Part shown: positions 7,642 to 16,018 of the stretch, in pieces
Numbering within the stretch: the stretch's first letter is position 1
Layout: each line of letters starts with the position of its first letter
Assembly (NCBI GenBank): GCA_913060875.1
Contig: CAJXSL010000018.1
Span: 1 to 64,000, forward strand
DNA length: 64,000 bases
Source: an uncultured Desulfobacteraceae bacterium
Lineage (GTDB): Bacteria; Desulfobacterota; Desulfobacteria; Desulfobacterales; UBA5852
Direction: 5' to 3'
Program-made: the position numbers and the translations under genes
The notes under the pieces: generated by a model
Database searches by the model: none
What the model saw: only the letters and a program-made list of their open reading frames with translations
Told to the model about the DNA's origin: nothing

Positions 7642-8862
7642 TTATTCTTTGGCTACCAATTCCACACGCCGGTTCTGAGCCTTTCCCGTACCAGTTGTAT
7701 TCGGAGCGACAGGTTTCGATTCTCCAAAGCCTTTTGTAGAAAGTCGGGAAGAAGATATGCCTGCGGAAATCAGATAGGCCTTTACCGATTCCGCACGCTT
7801 CTGTGAAAGTATTTGATTGTGCTGGATCTCTCCGTCTGAATCGGTATGCCCTTCAACAATCAAATGCATGTCTTTTTCAGAGCGAAGCATGGCAACAATT
7901 TTATCCAGTGTCGGCTTGGATTCATCCCGGATAACATCCGAATCGACATCGAAATTAATCCCGTAAAGCCTTACCCTTCCAGCTTCTAAAAGCTCTTTGG
8001 TCATCTGACCTTGGACACCTCCGGCCCAATGCGAACAGCCACCGACCGCTTGAGCGATTTTTTGGCCATCCCAGATGCTTCCCCGCTCATTTTCTCTCCC
8101 CTCGTACCACCAAAGCCCAAAAAATGTATCCCCTTTTGAATTAAATATCATGACAGCCGGCCCTTGCCCCTTTGTCTCTTTCCAGGTCAATCGCATGATA
8201 TTCTTTTCTATCCCGCCATTCAACAAGCCCTGCTCATATTCGTAGCACCCCGTAACCGATGTCCCCTGTTGCCGAATATGAAAATCATTATAATTGGTTT
8301 TGTATGTTCCTGAAATATCGGGCAACTGCGTCTTGGTTAATTGCTTTCCATAAGCGCGAAAATCCATTAGTTCCGTATAATCGCTGGAACCATGGTTGTT
8401 CTTGACCGTCAACCGAAGCCATTTGCCGGATGTATCACTTGTCACAGGAAAACTTTGATGGTCTTTTTGATCAACTAGGGACACGCTCAAGATTTTTGTA
8501 AATCCTTCCGCCGCGCTATCATTCGAGAGTTCAATAGCGATATCCTTTGCACCACGTCCAGCGCCGTCAATGGATCCTGTATCAAATTCAACACGATCAA
8601 AAACGCTTTTCTCGGCAAGTTCAATAACACAAACATTATTCAGAATTTTTCCTTTATGGCAACACCAGCCGGATTTAGGGTCTTCGTCCATAATCCAATA
8701 ATTTCCCCACTGCGAATCGTATCCCGCCCATTGCTTTACAAGCAATGCTCCTGAAGAAAAGGAGGCAAGGGAAATATCTGTCGGGCTATCATCAGAACAA
8801 AATCCAACGTTATAAAATTGAAATAGGATTGTAACCGATATGACAAACAATTTTTTCATCAT
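7642..8862 (-). CDS. OmpA-family protein with discoidin-like N-terminal domain
   Basis: A 406-aa exported protein. The first ~22 residues (MMKKLFVISVTILFQFYNVGFC) form a signal peptide whose final Cys may be a lipobox, though the preceding residues are not ideal. Residues about 25-170 resemble an F5/8-type or NPCBM-like carbohydrate-binding beta-sandwich (SLASFSSGA..., FDRVEFDTGSIDGAG, GKWLRLTVKNNHGSSDYTELMDFRAYG). A middle lipocalin/avidin-like region (ISGTYKTNYNDFHIRQQGTSVTGCYEY) follows. The last ~110 residues are an OmpA peptidoglycan-binding domain (INFDVDSDVI, VEGHTDSDG, LSQKRAESVKAYL, NRRVEL). It should tether the envelope to peptidoglycan while binding a sugar-like ligand. The start at 8862 has a GGGGG ribosome site; an upstream in-frame start at 8889 is less likely. 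Confidence 0.85.
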   Translation of the reverse strand: MMKKLFVISVTILFQFYNVGFCSDDSPTDISLASFSSGALLVKQWAGYDSQWGNYWIMDEDPKSGWCCHKGKILNNVCVIELAEKSVFDRVEFDTGSIDGAGRGAKDIAIELSNDSAAEGFTKILSVSLVDQKDHQSFPVTSDTSGKWLRLTVKNNHGSSDYTELMDFRAYGKQLTKTQLPDISGTYKTNYNDFHIRQQGTSVTGCYEYEQGLLNGGIEKNIMRLTWKETKGQGPAVMIFNSKGDTFFGLWWYEGRENERGSIWDGQKIAQAVGGCSHWAGGVQGQMTKELLEAGRVRLYGINFDVDSDVIRDESKPTLDKIVAMLRSEKDMHLIVEGHTDSDGEIQHNQILSQKRAESVKAYLISAGISSSRLSTKGFGESKPVAPNTTGTGKAQNRRVELVAKE

Positions 8863-9208
8863 TCTTGAACCCCCTGTTACATATTCCATTTGTCAATCGT
8901 ATATGAGCAGACAGAAAGTCTCGGGGAGAGAGATAAATCGCTCATGCCTTGTTCGAAACTCAAATCAACCATTTCCGGACGAACACGCTTTGAATTTTCG
9001 TTATGCCGGCTTGGGGAAAATGCTGGTGATGCTTGAGGCAAAATCGGGTATTGTCCGTTCTGATCTAATGCTCATATACCTTGAAACGGGTTTTTGTCAA
9101 TGGTTACATGGGGTTTGTTGGATAAGACATGCTGCCGTCGGCATGGCAACGGATGCCAAACTGGTGGTGGATAACTGTGTGGAAGTTATACTTGCAGGGT
9201 GAAGGGAT
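8863..9208. other. intergenic, no supported gene
   Basis: About 350 bases between the OmpA-type gene and the peroxiredoxin terminator. A 120-codon plus-strand frame (8840-9202) overlaps the OmpA start region and has no recognisable similarity or ribosome site, so I do not call it. Confidence 0.4.
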
Positions 9209-9250
9209 GGTCCGGCCCGTGCAACCAAAGGCCTTTGCACGGGCCGGACC
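9209..9250 (-). terminator. hairpin downstream of peroxiredoxin gene
   Basis: A perfect 15-bp inverted repeat (GGTCCGGCCCGTGCA and its complement) with a 12-base loop, 28 bases after the stop of the peroxiredoxin gene. It is very stable, but no strong T tract follows, so termination may be Rho-assisted or the structure may protect the transcript 3' end. Confidence 0.6.
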
Positions 9251-9278
9251 GAATTGTTTGGGGTGAACTATTGCCTTT

Positions 9279-9878
9279 TTAAAGCTTGTCGACGTTCGAG
9301 CTCAGGTAGTCCGCCACGCCACCGGCGTCCGGTTTCATGGCGGTTTCTCCCTTGTGCCAGCCGGCCGGGCAGACTTCCCCGTGCTGCTCGGTGTATTGCA
9401 GGGCGTCCACCATGCGCAGCATTTCGTCCACATCGCGGCCCAGGGGGAGATTGTTCACCACCTGGTGCTGGACCACGCCCTCCTTGTCGATCAGGAAGGA
9501 GGCCCGCAGGGCTACCCCGTCCGGGTGTTCGATCCCGTAGGCCCGGGCAATGTCATGTTTGACGTCGGCCACCAGGGGGAAGTCGATGGCCCCGATGCCC
9601 CCCTCCGCCACCGGTGTGTTGCGCCAGGCAAAATGGGTAAACTGGGAGTCGATGGACACCCCCACCACGGCCACCCCTTTTTCCGTGAACTGGTCCATGC
9701 GTTTGTGATGGGCCAGGATCTCGGTGGGGCAGACAAAGGTAAAATCCAGGGGATAGAAAAATATCACGACATACTGCCCGCGCAGGTCGGACAACTTGAA
9801 ATGCTCTTCAATCACACCACTGGGCATGACCGCCGGCGCTTCGAAATCCGGCGCCGCTTTTGCGACCAGAACGCTCAT
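9279..9878 (-). CDS. 2-Cys peroxiredoxin (AhpC/Prx1 type)
   Basis: A 199-aa cytoplasmic thiol peroxidase that reduces H2O2 and organic peroxides. The peroxidatic cysteine is in DFTFVCPTE and the resolving cysteine in GEVCPAGW, so it is a typical dimeric 2-Cys enzyme. Length and order match the AhpC/Prx1 group. AAGGAGGG lies just before the ATG. No AhpF or thioredoxin reductase partner is adjacent, so electrons must come from elsewhere. In an anaerobe it would serve oxygen-exposure defence. Confidence 0.93.
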   Translation of the reverse strand: MSVLVAKAAPDFEAPAVMPSGVIEEHFKLSDLRGQYVVIFFYPLDFTFVCPTEILAHHKRMDQFTEKGVAVVGVSIDSQFTHFAWRNTPVAEGGIGAIDFPLVADVKHDIARAYGIEHPDGVALRASFLIDKEGVVQHQVVNNLPLGRDVDEMLRMVDALQYTEQHGEVCPAGWHKGETAMKPDAGGVADYLSSNVDKL

Positions 9879-10002
9879 AAAGCCCTCCTTTGTTGAATCA
9901 GGGTTGGATCAATACAACCGCTGACGTATGGCAACGGGTCCCTTCAGAATGCTCAAACTAATACCGGCCCGGGAAATGGCAACCGTTTTCTGTCGCGTGA
10001 AA

Positions 10003-10061
10003 GAAGGATACGTGCGAGATCCGGGAACCGGTCGAACCAGTCCTGTCAAACCGGGGTGAAG
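10003..10061 (-). repeat. decayed copy of the tail of the 3144-3605 gene
   Basis: 51 of 59 bases match 3155-3213. On the minus strand it would read FTPV, TGA, QDWFDRFPDLARILLSR, so the Arg codon of the parent has become a stop. I read it as a fragment left by duplication. It lies in the leader of the peroxiredoxin gene and no intact gene is seen around it. Confidence 0.65.
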
Positions 10062-10153
10062 GGAGGGAAAGGGATTTGGATCCGAAAGGTTATTCAAAAG
10101 GGTTGAGACCAGACTGGCCGATCCCAACCCTTTAATCTATTGGCGGCAACCGC

Positions 10154-12610
10154 CTATTTCTTTTTCTTCTTGGCCGCCTCCATGGCCTCCTTCTCTTCAG
10201 CCGCGATGGTGTCCATGGCCGCGGCCGCACCGGCTTCCAGCACCCGGGCGGATTGCTCCGGGGTCAGTTTGCCGGGAGGGGTGTCGCCGGCCCGGGTGGT
10301 ATTGGCCGGGGCGACATCCATCTTGTCGGCCAGTTCCGGGGCCAGATCCACGATGACCTTGCGGTGGGCGTATTTGATCCCCTTCGCTTCCAGGGCCTCG
10401 GTGATGCGGCGGAAGGCTTCCCGCCGGATAACGAAGTGGGTGCCAGGCCGGGCGGTAAACTTCACCCGGAAGGTCATCACCGAATCCCCCACGCTGCGCA
10501 CCCCCTGGGACTTGACCGGTTTGATGAAATCCGAACCCAACTCCTCGTCCAGCAGCATCTTCTTGCCCACCTTCTTGATGATCTTGCGCACCTTCTCGAT
10601 ATCCGTGTCGTAGGGCAGCTGGAGATCGAACTTGACCACCATGCCGCCCCGCATGAAGTTGGTGATGGAGGCCAGATCCCCCAGGGGCACGATCTGGAGC
10701 ATGCCCCGGTGGTGGCGTAGTTTGATGGTGCGCAGGGTGATCTGCTCCACCGTGCCGGAAACCCCGCCGGCCTGGAGGTATTCCCCCACCCGGAAGGCAT
10801 CGTCCATCAGGAAGAAAATGCCCGAGAGGATATCGCGCACCAGCTTTTGGGCGCCAAAACCGATGGCCAGGCCGATCACCCCGGCGCCGGCCAGCAGGGG
10901 CGCGATGTCCACCCCGACGGAGGAGAGCACGATCAGGGTCGTCATCACCACAATGACCACCCCCAGAAACTTGCGCAGCATGGGCAGCAGGGTATGGGAG
11001 CGGTCCTGGGCCCCGCCGGCCCCCCACTCGTCGTCGTCATCCTTGTTCTCTTCCCCTTCGACAAAACCGCCTTCGGCCAGCTTGCGGCTGATGACCGCAC
11101 TGATGAACTCCCAGGCGAGGTGAGCCAGCAGCAGGGTCACCAGGACATCGATGACGGCTCCCACCGCCTCTTCACCGAAGGTGATATGAAAACCCCAGAT
11201 ATCGAGAAACCAGAGCGCCACGGCGAGGAAGACCACCACCCGCACCACCCGGCTGGCAATATCGAGGTAGCCGTTGCCTTCTTCGGCGGGTGCTTCGGCG
11301 GCTTGCGCAACGGAGGGCTCGGATGTGAGATCTTCATCCTCTGGTGACGCCGCGTCGGAAGGCTCGGCCGACGTGCCCGCGGCGGCCGGCTTTTTCGAAA
11401 ACACCGAGATGACGCACCACTGGGCGATACGATCCAACGCCAGGTAGATGGGCACGATCAGGAGGCTGAGGACAAACGTGCCTTCAAACTTCATTTCATC
11501 CACCGTCACCACCCGCCCCACGCCCAAAAGCCAGATCAGGCCGAGATAGGCCAGGGCCAGGATATGCCACATGGAAGCGAACTGCTCCCGGATCCAGGCC
11601 CGTTTTTCGCAGGCGATCTGACGCCGTCCGAGAATGTGCTGCTTCACGGCCTGGCGATTGCCCCAGACCATACCGGCAAACATCCCGAGAACCAGGGTAC
11701 CCAGAAAAATGGCCAGCCAGATCTGGGTCAGCGGGTTGACCTCGAGGTGGAGGAAAAGCAGCTCCAGAACCCAGCCCACGCCGATAATCGTCACCATCAG
11801 GCGCAAGCGGCGATGCAGGTACTGCGCCACCTCGCAGGAAATGGGAATCAGGCGGAGCTTGATATTCCGGGGGGAGAATACGAGTCGCAGCACGAGGGCG
11901 CACACCCGAATGATCACCGTGGCCAGCATGAAGGCCAGGAACAGCAGGCGCATGTTGCGGTCCTGGCGGTCCATCGCCAGGGAATAGACCACCATCGGTA
12001 TGACCGCGAAGACCAGCAGGCCCAGCAGCTCGGGAATGGCGTTGACCAGGGCCCCCCAGAACCGCAGGATGCCCTCCATCCCGGGCATGGTCTCGATGCG
12101 TTCCTTCAACCCGGCGGTGAGACGCAAAAACGTTTTTTCGGCGGCCCAGCCCAGGGCCAGAAAGCCCAGGGCGATCAAGATCATGACCATCAGGCGCCCC
12201 AGGCCTTCGAAGTCGGTGAGGCGCTGCACGGCCGCATTCAAGTTGCCGGGGACGGCCGGAAGCGCCATGATCAGCCGGTAGCCGCGGTTGATAAACAGAT
12301 GGGTGCCATCCTCGATGCCGCGGATAACACCCTTCAAGCCGCCCACCTTTTCGGGCGCATCCTGCGCCTGAGCGGCCGCATCCGCCTGGAGCTCCGCCAT
12401 CAAAAGGCGCCGCACCTGGTCGTCACTGAGCTGGGCCATCAACGCGTTGATATCCTCCGCCTGCAGGTTTTCAGGCAGGGCCACGCCCTCCTCGGCCGCC
12501 TCCCCGTTGCCACCACCTGTCTTGGTCAGCAGCATGGGATTCAGGGCGAAGGCCTGGGACGTCATCAGGAACAAACAGACCATTGCGATAGCCAGGAGAT
12601 ACTTTTTCAT
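10154..12610 (-). CDS. large multi-domain MscS-family mechanosensitive channel
   Basis: An 818-aa inner-membrane channel protein. It begins with a signal peptide (MKKYLLAIAMVCLFLMTSQAFA), followed by a periplasmic helical region with a QLSDDQVRRLLMAELQADAAAQ stretch, then roughly ten hydrophobic segments between residues ~135 and 600. An acidic, Pro/Ala-rich linker (about 410-445) and an acidic loop (GEENKDDDDEWG, near 530) interrupt them. The pore-lining helix and MscS beta domain follow (LLAGAGVIGLAIGFGAQKLVRDILSG, then VEQITLRTIKLRH). The C terminus ends in a Lys run. This layout matches MscK/YbiO-like channels that open on hypo-osmotic shock. It is monocistronic, with GGGGG before the ATG. 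Confidence 0.88.
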   Translation of the reverse strand: MKKYLLAIAMVCLFLMTSQAFALNPMLLTKTGGGNGEAAEEGVALPENLQAEDINALMAQLSDDQVRRLLMAELQADAAAQAQDAPEKVGGLKGVIRGIEDGTHLFINRGYRLIMALPAVPGNLNAAVQRLTDFEGLGRLMVMILIALGFLALGWAAEKTFLRLTAGLKERIETMPGMEGILRFWGALVNAIPELLGLLVFAVIPMVVYSLAMDRQDRNMRLLFLAFMLATVIIRVCALVLRLVFSPRNIKLRLIPISCEVAQYLHRRLRLMVTIIGVGWVLELLFLHLEVNPLTQIWLAIFLGTLVLGMFAGMVWGNRQAVKQHILGRRQIACEKRAWIREQFASMWHILALAYLGLIWLLGVGRVVTVDEMKFEGTFVLSLLIVPIYLALDRIAQWCVISVFSKKPAAAGTSAEPSDAASPEDEDLTSEPSVAQAAEAPAEEGNGYLDIASRVVRVVVFLAVALWFLDIWGFHITFGEEAVGAVIDVLVTLLLAHLAWEFISAVISRKLAEGGFVEGEENKDDDDEWGAGGAQDRSHTLLPMLRKFLGVVIVVMTTLIVLSSVGVDIAPLLAGAGVIGLAIGFGAQKLVRDILSGIFFLMDDAFRVGEYLQAGGVSGTVEQITLRTIKLRHHRGMLQIVPLGDLASITNFMRGGMVVKFDLQLPYDTDIEKVRKIIKKVGKKMLLDEELGSDFIKPVKSQGVRSVGDSVMTFRVKFTARPGTHFVIRREAFRRITEALEAKGIKYAHRKVIVDLAPELADKMDVAPANTTRAGDTPPGKLTPEQSARVLEAGAAAAMDTIAAEEKEAMEAAKKKKK

Positions 12611-12702
12611 AGCGGAGCCCCCGTTACGTTGTGGCTGGTCATCGCCGGTGCGGCGACCGGCCGCCCCGTTGGCGTCTATAATTTGGATCTGGAAAATAAA
12701 GG

Positions 12703-12741
12703 AAAGGTTTGTTCAGATGTAGCGAATCCGAACAAACCTTT
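12703..12741 (-). terminator. intrinsic terminator after the 35-aa ORF
   Basis: A perfect 12-bp inverted repeat (AAAGGTTTGTTC / GAACAAACCTTT) with a 15-base loop. On the minus strand it is followed by CCTTTATTTT, giving a recognisable Rho-independent terminator about 40 bases beyond the stop of the small ORF at 12781. Confidence 0.7.
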
Positions 12742-12780
12742 AATAGATTCAAGCCATTATTTCAAGAGGAGTTGTGCGGG

Positions 12781-12888
12781 TCAATCGTCCTGGTCCTCTT
12801 CGATCATGTCGCAGGTCATCCAGGAGCCATCATACACCGTGACGGCGCATTCGAGTTCACTGCCGGTATCGTTGTGAGAATTTTCCAT
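12781..12888 (-). CDS. 35-aa acidic small protein
   Basis: A short frame starting MENSHNDTGSELECAVTVYD and ending MIEEDQDD. It has an AGGGAGA ribosome binding site eight bases before the ATG, two cysteines (ECAV, MTCDM) and an acidic tail, and is followed by a good intrinsic terminator. The combination of start signal, frame and terminator with nothing else in between supports a real gene. Function unknown; the two cysteines could bind metal or form a disulfide. It is not part of the MscS transcript, which reads away from it. Confidence 0.55.
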   Translation of the reverse strand: MENSHNDTGSELECAVTVYDGSWMTCDMIEEDQDD

Positions 12889-12988
12889 AATGCTATCTCC
12901 CTTCCAAGGGTGTTCAGGGCACGAGCGCCCTCTACATGCTAAAAGGTGCGATTCCTTTTCTTGATGGTCCCGTAGAAAGTAGTTTATC

Positions 12989-13060
12989 CGTCATTCCGGA
13001 CTTGATCCGGAATCTCTACGTCCCTGTTATCAAAAGATTCCGGCTTTCGCCGGAATGACG
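12989..13060. repeat. REP-like double palindrome
   Basis: Two palindromes, CATTCCGGACTTGATCCGGAAT and GATTCCGGCTTTCGCCGGAATG by pattern, separated by about 20 bases. Same family as 3006-3085 and 14462-14532. Confidence 0.8.
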
Positions 13061-13234
13061 TCGAAAAGGGATAAGAGAATAAACCTACCAGGGACCTTCA
13101 CCCAAAATGGTGAATGTAAAATACAGGCTAAGTCGACTTTGCCGGATGTAAAGCCGGCCGCTTCCCCCGCCCCTTGTTCAGGCCGCCGAAAAGCCCTATA
13201 GTGAGGGATGCATCCACCACGGGGGAATCCATTC

Positions 13235-13678
13235 ATGCGCCTCGGAGGGACCATAACCCAACTGCCGCCGCAGCCGCCGGCCGGCCTGTGGCTGAAAACC
13301 CCGGCCGCCCCGGAGAAAGGCGACGGCACCGCTCCGGCCGGCGAGGCCCGGGAAAAAGCGGAAGAAGAGCGCCTCATTCTTTGCCGGGAATGCCTCTTCC
13401 CCATTGCCCGGGAAGAAGAACAAGGCGACATGGCGGGCCAATTCAAGCATACCTTCGCCAACCCCGCCGGCATCGTGTTCACCATCGGCTGTTTCCAGGC
13501 GGCCGACGGATGCGCGCCCGTGGGGCCGGCATCGGATGAATTCACCTGGTTTCCTGGTTTTGCTTGGCGGGTGGGGGTTTGCCGGGGCTGCCTCGCCCAC
13601 CTGGGATGGCTTTTTACCGCGCCCTCGGGGGCGTCATTCTGGGGGCTAATCCTGGACCATTTGATTTTTCCCACCTAG
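13235..13678 (+). CDS. CULT-domain (cereblon-like) protein
   Basis: A 147-aa protein whose residues 48-145 form a CULT domain, the zinc-containing ligand-binding fold of the thalidomide-binding half of human cereblon. Cys50/Cys53 and Cys116/Cys119 would hold the zinc. Trp105, Trp111 and Trp125 line up with the cereblon cage Trp380, Trp386 and Trp400, with identical spacing (6 and 14) and identical distances to the second Cys pair. The HTFANPAG and EFTWFPGFAWRV blocks also match the family. Residues 1-45 are a Pro/Ala-rich, probably disordered leader. The start at 13235 is preferred because GGGGGA lies eight bases upstream; the ATG at 13208 lacks a spaced site. Bacterial CULT proteins bind uracil- or glutarimide-like rings in vitro; their natural ligand is unknown. 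Confidence 0.88.
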   Translation: MRLGGTITQLPPQPPAGLWLKTPAAPEKGDGTAPAGEAREKAEEERLILCRECLFPIAREEEQGDMAGQFKHTFANPAGIVFTIGCFQAADGCAPVGPASDEFTWFPGFAWRVGVCRGCLAHLGWLFTAPSGASFWGLILDHLIFPT

Positions 13679-13682
13679 CCCG

Positions 13683-13700
13683 AGGTTTTGCGTAAAACCT
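13683..13700 (+). terminator. small hairpin after CULT gene
   Basis: AGGTTTT and AAAACCT form a perfect 7-bp stem around GCGT, five bases after the CULT stop codon. There is no T tract, so this is a weak call. Confidence 0.35.
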
Positions 13701-13754
13701 ATCGTGCCGAAAAAATTTAATACAAAAACCAGGATAGCGGGAAAGCGTCCGACC

Positions 13755-14405
13755 TCACAGGGCCAGGGACATCAGTTTCAGCCTGTCCTTGAGCACCAGG
13801 GGGCAGGCGTCCACCTTGTCCCCGATCTGCCGGAACAGCCGGGTCTCCATGGCGGGATTTCTTTCCTGATCGTGGTAGGCAAACAGATAGCGGCTGAACT
13901 CGTATTTGTTCGGAAATTCCCAGTCGGTCTCGAATTGGGTGGTTTTCACCACCGACAGCCCGCTCGCCGCAAGGGCGGCCTGGGCCGCTTCCAGTTCCGG
14001 CGTTTCGTCCCGGAAGCAATGGAAAAGCAACTGCACCTCGCCATCGACGGCCGGTTCCATGACCAGGATACGGCCGTCGGGCCGCACCACCCGCCCGGCC
14101 TCTTGCAGGGCCCGGCGGCTATCCTGGTGGTGCAGGGACAGGGTAAAGAGGAGGGTATCGAAACTGCGGCCCGGAAACGGCAGCTGTTCCCCGGAGGCGG
14201 CCGCAAAAACCACGCCGTCGATCCTGCCGGCCGCCTGGCGCAAGGCCTCTTCACCGGGGTCCACCGCCGCCAAAACCCCGGCCCGGGCCGCCAGGGTGCC
14301 GGTCACGCGCCCATCCCCGCACCCGATCTCGAGTATCCGGGGCCCGTCAAACACCCCGAAGGCCTCGAGGTTGCGAAGTTCCAAACCACCGGCATCCATT
14401 TTCAT
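13755..14405 (-). CDS. class I SAM-dependent methyltransferase
   Basis: A 216-aa cytoplasmic protein with the Rossmann SAM-binding signature ILEIGCGDGRVTGTLA near residue 24, the acidic AVDPGEE motif II and FDTLLFTLSLHH (motif IV) before a GRVVRPDGRILVMEP turn. This is the Methyltransf_11 (UbiE-like) pattern. The substrate cannot be told. The open frame continues upstream to 14504, but those codons fall in a REP-like palindrome, so the ATG at 14405 is the likely start; its ribosome site is weak. It reads towards the CULT gene, and the two are convergent. Confidence 0.82.
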   Translation of the reverse strand: MKMDAGGLELRNLEAFGVFDGPRILEIGCGDGRVTGTLAARAGVLAAVDPGEEALRQAAGRIDGVVFAAASGEQLPFPGRSFDTLLFTLSLHHQDSRRALQEAGRVVRPDGRILVMEPAVDGEVQLLFHCFRDETPELEAAQAALAASGLSVVKTTQFETDWEFPNKYEFSRYLFAYHDQERNPAMETRLFRQIGDKVDACPLVLKDRLKLMSLAL

Positions 14406-14461
14406 AATGAGTGTATTCCTATTCTTAAGCGGTCCTAAATAGGTCGAAACACCCCTTTCGA

Positions 14462-14532
14462 CGTCATTCCGGCGAAAGCCGGAATCTATTGATATCAGGG
14501 GCATAGAGATTCCGGATCAAGTCCGGAATGAC
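14462..14532. repeat. REP-like double palindrome
   Basis: Third member of the family, here in inverted order (GGCGAAAGCC palindrome first, GGATCAAGTCC second). It lies between the methyltransferase start and the stop of the sucrose phosphorylase gene. Confidence 0.8.
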
Positions 14533-14569
14533 AATCGTAGGATACTATGGATTTAGATCAAAGCAGCCC

Positions 14570-16018
14570 TTAGGCCACAAAAGTTTTGCGCGCATCCACC
14601 GCGGGGTCGTAATAGGTGATACGCGCGGCGTAGCCCTTCAAGTCCACGTGCAGCGTCGTCGCAAACCGGCCCTTGCGCCAGGTGAGCCCCACCTGATCCT
14701 CGGGGGTCGCTTCGATCCTGAAATCCCCGTTGAAAGCCGGGTAGTAGGAGCGGAAGGTCATCAGGCGCAGCAGGCGCTGGACCACCGGCCGCTGCATCTC
14801 CTGTTCGATCTCGTCCAGGTCGTAGGCGTGGCGGTTGATGTCCCGCCCGTTTTTGGTCCGCTCCACCAGCTCGATATCGTTCCGGCCGGCCAGCAGCCCG
14901 ACATAATAAACCTGGGGAATGCCCGGGCAGAAAAACTGGATGGCGCGGGCCGCCAGGTAGGAATCGTCGTTGTCTTCTAGGGCCGAATAGTAGGTGCAGT
15001 TCACCTGGTAGATATCCAGGTTCTGGTAATCCTCGCCCGAGTAGATGCGCTTGATGTTGGAGCCCTTTGCGTAGAGCCCCTCGATGGTGCGGTCGATGTC
15101 CGCCTGGGGCATCAAATCGGCCACATCCACGACCCCCAGGCCGTCGTGGGTGTCCAGGGTGGTGATCTGTTTGCGGGGGCAGATGCGCAGCCATTCCAGC
15201 AGCTGCCGGTTGGTATGATGGTAGAGGGTGTGCAGCATGATCATGGGCAGGGCGAAATCGTAGGTCCAGTAGTCCTGCTCGGCCAGTTTGAGCTGGTAGC
15301 GATGGTGTTCGTGCACCTCCGGCAGCACCTCGACGTCGAAGGGGGTGGTGAAGCCCTTGATCCATTCCAGGAGTTCCCAGGTTTCCGGCTCCAGAAAAAA
15401 ACAGTCCGTCCCCAGCTTGAACGTCGTATAGGCGAAGGCATCCAGCCGGATCATCTTCGGCCGGCTGCGGGCCAGCCGGATCAGGAAATTGCGCACCACT
15501 TCCCGGGTCACCGGCGAGCGGTAGTCCAGATCGATCTGCTCGTAATCGAAGGTGCACCAGATCTTTTCGCGGGAGCCGTCCGGCCGCTGGATTACGGTAT
15601 AGGGCGGCCGGGGTTTGCGGGTGTAGACTTTGGCCAGATCGGCTTCGGGCAATTCCCCGTCCGGACTGAGCTTCCGGAAGCTGAGAAACATATCGGCATA
15701 GGCGCTGTCGTCCCCATTCTCCATGTAATCCTGGAAAAACACTGACTGGCGGGAGATATGGTTGACCATGAAATCCACAATCAGGTCGAAATCCCGGCCG
15801 ATGTGTTCGACATCCTCCCAGGTGCCGAAGGTCGGGTCCACCTCATCGTAGGTCAGGGGAGCGAAACCGCGGTCGGCCGACGAAGGGTAAAAGGGAAGGA
15901 TGTGAACGCCGCCGATGGCGTTGCGCAGATACCGGCGCAGCACATAATGCAGTTCCAGGAGATTGGTCCCCAGGGAATCGGGATAGGTAATCAGTTGGAC
16001 TTTGTTTTTGATCGTCAT
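14570..16018 (-). CDS. GH13_18 sucrose phosphorylase-type enzyme
   Basis: A 482-aa retaining glycoside phosphorylase expected to turn sucrose plus phosphate into glucose 1-phosphate and fructose, reversibly. The GH13 residues are visible: nucleophile Asp in MIRLDAFAY, acid/base Glu in EVLPEVHEH and transition-state Asp in TLDTHDGLG. Length and N terminus (VQLITYPDSLG) fit subfamily 18. That subfamily also contains sucrose 6'-phosphate, glucosylglycerol and glucosylglycerate phosphorylases, so the exact substrate is inferred from the neighbours. Its ATG overlaps the TGA of the upstream synthase gene (ATGA), so translation is coupled. It is the last gene of the sucrose operon. Confidence 0.85.
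   Translation of the reverse strand: MTIKNKVQLITYPDSLGTNLLELHYVLRRYLRNAIGGVHILPFYPSSADRGFAPLTYDEVDPTFGTWEDVEHIGRDFDLIVDFMVNHISRQSVFFQDYMENGDDSAYADMFLSFRKLSPDGELPEADLAKVYTRKPRPPYTVIQRPDGSREKIWCTFDYEQIDLDYRSPVTREVVRNFLIRLARSRPKMIRLDAFAYTTFKLGTDCFFLEPETWELLEWIKGFTTPFDVEVLPEVHEHHRYQLKLAEQDYWTYDFALPMIMLHTLYHHTNRQLLEWLRICPRKQITTLDTHDGLGVVDVADLMPQADIDRTIEGLYAKGSNIKRIYSGEDYQNLDIYQVNCTYYSALEDNDDSYLAARAIQFFCPGIPQVYYVGLLAGRNDIELVERTKNGRDINRHAYDLDEIEQEMQRPVVQRLLRLMTFRSYYPAFNGDFRIEATPEDQVGLTWRKGRFATTLHVDLKGYAARITYYDPAVDARKTFVA

Noticed and set aside
8840-9202. 120-codon plus-strand frame
   Set aside because: Overlaps the OmpA-type signal peptide antisense, lacks a ribosome site and shows no domain.
13030-13674. 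214-codon minus-strand frame over the CULT gene
   Set aside because: The plus-strand frame has an unmistakable CULT signature with the zinc Cys and Trp cage; this one has none and begins in a REP element.
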